DNA of 64,000 bases from Narthecium ossifragum (taxonomy: Eukaryota; Streptophyta; Magnoliopsida; Dioscoreales; Nartheciaceae): assembly GCA_963920575.1 (NCBI GenBank), contig OY986972.1, forward strand, positions 6,522,010-6,586,009. The letters are read 5' to 3'. The number at the start of each line of letters is the position of its first letter. Position 1 is the first letter of the stretch. Positions 58,980 to 64,000 of this stretch are shown one piece after another. The notes below the pieces were generated by a model, which did no database searches, was not told the origin of the DNA, and saw only the letters and a program-made list of their open reading frames with translations. The position numbers and the translations under genes were made by a program.

Positions 58980-61905
58980 TAGGGGTGTACAACGGGTCGG
59001 GTCAATAGGTTAATAGGTCGGGTCGGACCCGACCCGTTAATTTTTGAGGGCCTTACGACCCCGCCCGTTAACATGTTAATTTATCAACAGATTAACAGGT
59101 TAACGGGTTAACGGGTCAACAGGTCAACATGTCAACAGGTTAACAGGTAAACAGGTATAGGTAACCCATTAACCCGTTATTAGTACCACATGAATAAATA
59201 TAAAGTTTTAAATTACAATCTATTAATCCAAAATTCAAACAATATAAGCACGTAAATCTAAGTTGTGCCACATGAAGAAATATAAAGGTTTAAAGTACAA
59301 TGTATTAATCCAAAATTCAACCAAAAATAGCATAACAAATGATTAAATCATAATTGAGCTTTTTCGAGTTGATTTGAGGATGAAGGCCCTGGGGTGGTTG
59401 TAAAAAATGGATAACTATCAGAACTTGGTTAGGAGCTTAGTGGACCATCTATCTCTGCATCACAAGCAAAGGTACAAATTATCAATAATTTCAAGAAACA
59501 CCACATAGAAAATTTAGATTAGATCATGACAAGCAATATTGCAATGTATCTAAAAATTTAAAAAATGTTAAAAATTTGAACCTGCCACATGCAATAAAGA
59601 TTCTCTTTGAATCTTTCAACCATCATCACCCAGATAACACTAGCAAGTGGTTGGTCTTTGAAGCAAAAACGTATGCACTATGCATGAGTTATCAACACCG
59701 TGAAAATTTAGAAATATATATGATGAACATGCGAAGAGTTAAGACACTAATCAATTAATAAACAAAGCAACCATTCAATACCTTCTATCGCTGCTAATTC
59801 AACAACTTCGGCTTCTTCATCATCAAGAATGACCTCCTCAGAATCAATTGCAATTACATTCTTCATCCAACTCTGTGTGCACAAGAGAGCTTCAACAGTT
59901 CTTGGAAGCAAAGAACTGTGACGGTCTGTAATCACACAACCTCCAGTACTAAAAGCAGATTCTGAAGAAACTGTGGAAGCAGGGATGGCAAACAAATCAC
60001 GTGCCATCACGGAAAGAATGGAAAATCTACCCTCTAATAGATTCCACCAACCCAATAAATCGAAGCCTCTTCGTGGTGCCTCACAAGCTTCTGCCAAATA
60101 CTTATCCAGCTCTGATGTGGTGCCCATATTAACAAACTCTGTCTCATCACACACAAGATCCCACAACCCTGTACACTCGAAAGTCCGGCCAATAGAGGCT
60201 CCCGGTGCTAAAGATGAATCAAAACTTATAGTTGTATGTGATTGAGGTGAAGCCCCTGAAGTCAAAGAATATTCCTCGTATAACCCGTACAACAATGTTT
60301 TGGTCCCCTCAATCAACACATCTGCCATACCAAAACGATTAAAGGCCCTTCCTAAGCCTCGTTTCAAAACCTCCATCTTGCTCCTTGGATCAAGCACTAA
60401 TGATACATACACTAGCATGTTAACCTTATTAGTGTTTCCAAAGTATTGATCATATTTCACCTTCATCTCATCTGCTACATTGGAACAAATAGAATCTACT
60501 CCATAAATAGAATTTTGCAAATGTTCCAAAATAGAACAAAATTGAAAAAAGTATTGATTCACAGTGACATAGGAGCTGCCTGAGATTAACTTAGTAGCAT
60601 CATAAAATGGCTTCAGAAATGGCAGCAACTTCCTAGCATTTTCCCGATCCACGAATCCAGGACTACCAATGACCTTTCCAGTAGTAAATGCATGACGATA
60701 ACCATCATCTTCATCATTCATGCGGGTAAAGACCTTCTCATACTTCTCAGCAGCTTCCAACATTAGATAAGCAGAGTTCCACCGTGTTGCCACATCAAGA
60801 GACAAACCTTTGTTACACTCAATCCCTACAGCCCGAGCACATTCATTGAATTTACCTTGCCTTTTTGGAGAGGATCTCACATACTTAACTACAGTCCTAA
60901 TTCTTTCAATTCATGGATCACACTTTTGTAAGCCATATTTTACCATGATATTCAATATGTAAGCAAAACACCGAACATGAAGATAATTTCCTCCCAATAA
61001 ATGCTTGGAACCATATTTCTTAATCCAATCAACTACACCTTCATTTGCAGATGCATTATCGACAGTGATACACATAATCCTCTCTATTTCCCACTCCTTA
61101 GTAACCTTCTCAAGCTGTTTCCCGATACTCTCACCACTATGACCCTCAACCATCATGAAATTGATGATTCTTTTATGCAACTCCCAACTCTTGTCAATAA
61201 AATGTGCAGTCACACACATGTAGCTTGTATTCTTGGAGGAGGTCCACATATCAGTGGTGAGACTAACTCGACCAGTGCTGCATTTCATAGACTTTCTCAG
61301 CTTGTGCCTCTCTGCAAAATAAAGTTTAAATACCTCTCTGGCAACTGTGACCTGTGATGGTACATCATATCGAGGCTCCATAGTTTTACAAAAAATTTTG
61401 AACTTAGAGCTTTCAACAATATGGAATGGAAGATCCTCACAAACAATCCACTCCACCAATGAATCCCGAATAGCACCAGCGTCAAATTTGTGAATCTTCA
61501 TCTGATTGATTGAGCTCTCACCATCAAACGAGATGGTATAATTGTCCATAGCACCTTTCTTGTTCGGCCCCTCCTTACATGTTTCTATATGGCGCATTAA
61601 GTTTTTGGTCCCATCTGTACTAGATCCTGCAACGTACTCCTTATGACAATACTTGCATATTGCCTTTTGTTGCTCACCTGATTTAGGCTTCGGTCGATCA
61701 AAATGCTGCCAAACTGTTGACCTAAATTTTCTTGTCTGAGGCTTCTTTGCTTTCTTAGCCGATGAGGAAGTATGAGGCTCATTTTGAGTTGATTGATTAT
61801 CTATAGGTGCAGTAGGTGCAGATGCATTCTCCTCACCTCCCATGTCTGCTCCAGGTGTCAAATCTATATATTCTTCCATAGAAGTTTCTACAGAGTCGTC
61901 TGCAC
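58980..61905 (-). mobile_element. hAT element with one recognised end
   Basis: One end at 58980 starts TAGGGGTGTACAACGGGTCG. Next to it (about 59006-59170) is a dense cluster of subterminal GGTTAACAGG/GGTCAACAGG-type repeats, as in hAT ends that bind transposase. The element carries its transposase gene on the minus strand. The opposite terminus was not found up to the OEP64-like sequence at 62579, so that end may be deleted or highly diverged. Its insertion removes the 3' end of the HARBI1 pseudogene. Confidence 0.75.
59747..61879 (-). pseudogene. hAT transposase (BED zinc finger, RICESLEEPER-like) with one in-frame stop
   Basis: Frame opens at 61879. N-terminal BED-type zinc finger about residues 55-105 (VWQHFDRPK, C-K-Y-C, then H-I-E-T-C), followed by the hAT catalytic core (LTTDMWTSSKNTSYMCVTAH). 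The frame is interrupted by TGA at 60913-60911 and continues in the same frame to 59747, with the C-terminal hAT dimerisation block (DLLGWWNLLEGRFSILSVMA, IPASTVSSESAFSTGG). Total span about 710 codons, normal for the family. One lesion in an otherwise clean frame suggests recent inactivation, or two half-proteins if initiation occurs at the Met at 60880. A splice acceptor (CTGCAG) near 61905 suggests a 5' leader intron. Confidence 0.88.
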
Positions 61906-62578
61906 TCTGCAGTTCAAAACAAGCAATTATAAACTATTAATTGTTGTGCACTATAACCTATGAATCAAAGTATATCCAAAATCTACAATCAATCAAACAT
62001 ATTACAAGATATATACAACTCATAGTAAGTCTCTGTTAGATAAGTTAACTAATTAATAATCCAACTTAATCAATGGAATAGAGATGAGAAAGAGAATTAT
62101 TAAGATATTAAGACACTTGATACAATGATACCTTAGAAGTTAGAAGTCGTGATTGCCTGGTTGGATGATGGACGGTGTCGAACGGAAAAACCGCGACGAC
62201 GGAGACGAACGGCATCGAACTGAGAGACGTCAGAGAGAAACTTTAAGCCACGCAGAGATGAGAGCACTTTGATACCTTATAGCTTATAAGTCATTAACAG
62301 GAACTGCTGCTGCTGGATATCTCTGCATTCATGCAGTTCACAAGCTGCAAGAAACCCATGCACCCACTTCCTTGATTCCTTCCCAAAATTTTTCGTAGGT
62401 AGATCCACTAATCCAAGCTAGTATATATATATAGGAGTCGGTTCGGTTCACACATGCTTTAACACAATTTTTGACACAGAAGCTTAACCCTCCATCTTTG
62501 CCTTGATCAAGGGCTAGGATTAAAACAAAATCCCAGCCCTAAGTCCCCATCCCATCCCAGCCTCCTCTCTACCGCTGA
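61906..62578. other. spacer between the hAT transposase and the OEP64-like pseudogene
   Basis: Probably the hAT 5' region to some undefined point, then promoter-like DNA. TATATATATATA lies at 62421-62432. No terminal inverted repeat matching 58980 was seen. No coding sequence supported. Confidence 0.45.
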
Positions 62579-63631
62579 TCCCAATCCCATCCCATCACCC
62601 CGGCGACGCCGCTTCCGCCGCTCTTCCAGGAGCCGGAGAGCACCCTGGCGATCACGCCTGGGCTGGGCGGGGAGTACGTGCCGTTGTCGCCGGAGGTGGT
62701 GGCGGCGCTGGCGGACGTGGAGCGCCTCGAGCTACTGCCTCCCCCGCAGCCCGCGCCGCCCAAGGCGCCGCACCCCCTGACCGACCTCACCTTTGCCGTC
62801 GCTGATATGTGAGTCGTGGCTTTCTTGCGACCTTTTTGTTTTCTGTTATCTATTTGATGTTATGGCCCTTTTGAATATGTTTGAAGAATTGGTGTGCACG
62901 AATTGAGATTTGCGATCGTGAGAGTCTTTCTTATGATATTTGGTTGCAAAGAATCGATACACGCGATTGGAATTCAAGAAATATCGTAATTTAATGTTTG
63001 CTCAAGGATTGTTTCGTTGTTGGTTTCTTTGCAAGAAAAGCATTTGCGCATGCTGGGTTTTTAATTGTTGCTAGTCTAATGTTCGGATACCTTTTTGTTT
63101 ACGGGCGCCTTGATTTTTACTCTTAACGGCGGATTTGATATCAATGGATATGTGACTGGGTTCGGAAATCCAGATTGGGCGCGGACACATGAGATTGCGG
63201 AGAGGACAGCTTCCGTGGTTTCTGCTCTTGTTGATGGGGGTGCTACCTGTTTTGGGAAGACAGTGATTGATGAAATGGCATATGGGTTTGTACTTGATTG
63301 CTTTGCTCTCCTGGTTTCTTTTCAATGGTCATTGTTTTGACTGGTTCTAATATGCAATTCTTGGACATAAACAAGTAGAAGAATTTGTGGTTTTTGGTTG
63401 AATTGTTACAGTACTATGATCACGATTTGCATGGAGTCTCTATCTTCCCACGTTGATAATCAATATTCTCTGGTGCTTATTGTAAAGCGTATCTCTAAAA
63501 TTTCAGTATCAGTGGTGAAAACAAGCATTTTGGAATGCCTACCAACCCTGCAACTCCTGAGTGAATACCTGGAGGATGCTCAAGTGGATCAGCTGTAGCA
63601 GTTGCCAGTGGAATAGTAGACTTCTCCATAG
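62579..63631 (+). pseudogene. OEP64/TOC64-like amidase-domain protein, 5' part, inactivated
   Basis: OEP64 proteins are chloroplast outer-envelope import accessories with a non-catalytic amidase-like domain and TPRs; AMI1 amidase is the soluble relative. Three exons are readable: 62579-62808 (ending LPPPQPAPPKAPHPLTDLTF then AVADI), 63133-63285 (FDINGYVTGFGNPDWARTHE, DGGATCFGKTVIDEMAYG) and 63507-63631 (GENKHFGMPTNPATPE, stop, IPGGCSSGSAVAVASGIVDF). LPPPQPAPPKAPHPLT points to OEP64 rather than AMI1. Defects: an in-frame TGA at 63562-63564 where family members have Arg, a GG instead of AG before exon 2, and no ATG in the exon 1 frame after the TGA at 62576. The rest lies beyond the window edge. 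Confidence 0.8.
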
Positions 63632-64000
63632 GTAAGCTTCTGCATTACTGATATATGTACAGTTTTAGTTCTGGAAACTAAACCCTCATTTTGTGATTGA
63701 TTAAGAAGATTTAAAGTACTTCATTCTTCAAATATCTCATAATCTAGGGGAGAAATAATTCTGATTACTTAATTGTGGCAGAAAATACTCACTTGGTAGT
63801 TATTGGGTCTTCCAACTTGAATATGTTGCATTAACTTGCCATGAAGTTAGGAGTATGATAAACTTATCTTAAATAGCCACATTGGTTTAATTAGCTTAAT
63901 GTACAATCGTTTTCAAATTTTTTTGGATGAACCTCTGCAAGTTCTACACTTATTTGTGCCTTCATGAAATTAGTCAGATGTCAGAATGTTTCGGGACAGG
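63632..64000 (+). other. intron of the OEP64-like pseudogene, no exon seen
   Basis: After the GTAAGC donor at 63632 the sequence is AT-rich with no recognisable continuation of the amidase domain before the window ends. The next exon would be expected to start in phase 1 (completing the Gly after FSI). Confidence 0.5.

Overview
This is nuclear DNA of a flowering plant. It holds two long genes with many introns, a polyproline-rich nuclear-type gene, long repeat-rich intergenic DNA, and the standard plant transposon classes (Ty3/gypsy-like and copia-like LTRs, hAT, PIF/Harbinger, Mutator-like). Protein similarity alone does not fix the species. No bacterial operons, CRISPR arrays, rRNA or tRNA genes were seen.

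Layout. 1-3430 is a nest of degraded LTR fragments in both orientations, with a Mutator-type MITE (1766-2182) and a hAT-type MITE (2366-2577) inserted. 4260-8531 is the 3' end of a gypsy-like element (coding tail, polypurine tract, 3' LTR), split by an unrelated solo LTR with a perfect 5-bp target duplication. 9566-9840 is a decayed fragment resembling chloroplast ribulose-phosphate 3-epimerase. 11146-18082 (+) is a complete 21-exon plasma-membrane H+-ATPase (956 aa). 20641-39249 (-) is a 14-exon ubiquitin-hydrolase-related protein (DUF627-DUF629-UCH, about 1612 aa). Its 6.9-kb twelfth intron carries a solo LTR and hAT-like elements, and it hides two small terminal exons far from the rest. 39575-43225 is a 3.65-kb Mutator-like element with terminal inverted repeats of roughly 840 bp and a 10-bp target duplication. 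It carries an intact three-exon Ulp1-like cysteine peptidase gene and sits about 325 bp upstream of the ubiquitin-hydrolase gene's start codon.

43853-48430 is a solo LTR into which a second LTR of the same family jumped in the opposite orientation. 49314-58980 holds the two pseudogenes of a PIF/Harbinger element (a Myb/SANT-like protein and a HARBI1-type nuclease). Solo LTRs interrupt it at 52034-54467 and 56883-58324, and a hAT element (58980 to beyond 61879) cuts off its 3' end. 62579-63631 is the start of an OEP64/amidase-like pseudogene with an in-frame stop.

The clearest functional loci are the H+-ATPase (proton pump energising the plasma membrane), the DUF629/UCH protein and, less certainly, the transposon-borne Ulp1-like peptidase. 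Most of the remaining sequence is a stratified record of transposition. Exact target-site duplications were read at most insertions, so their relative order can be inferred.
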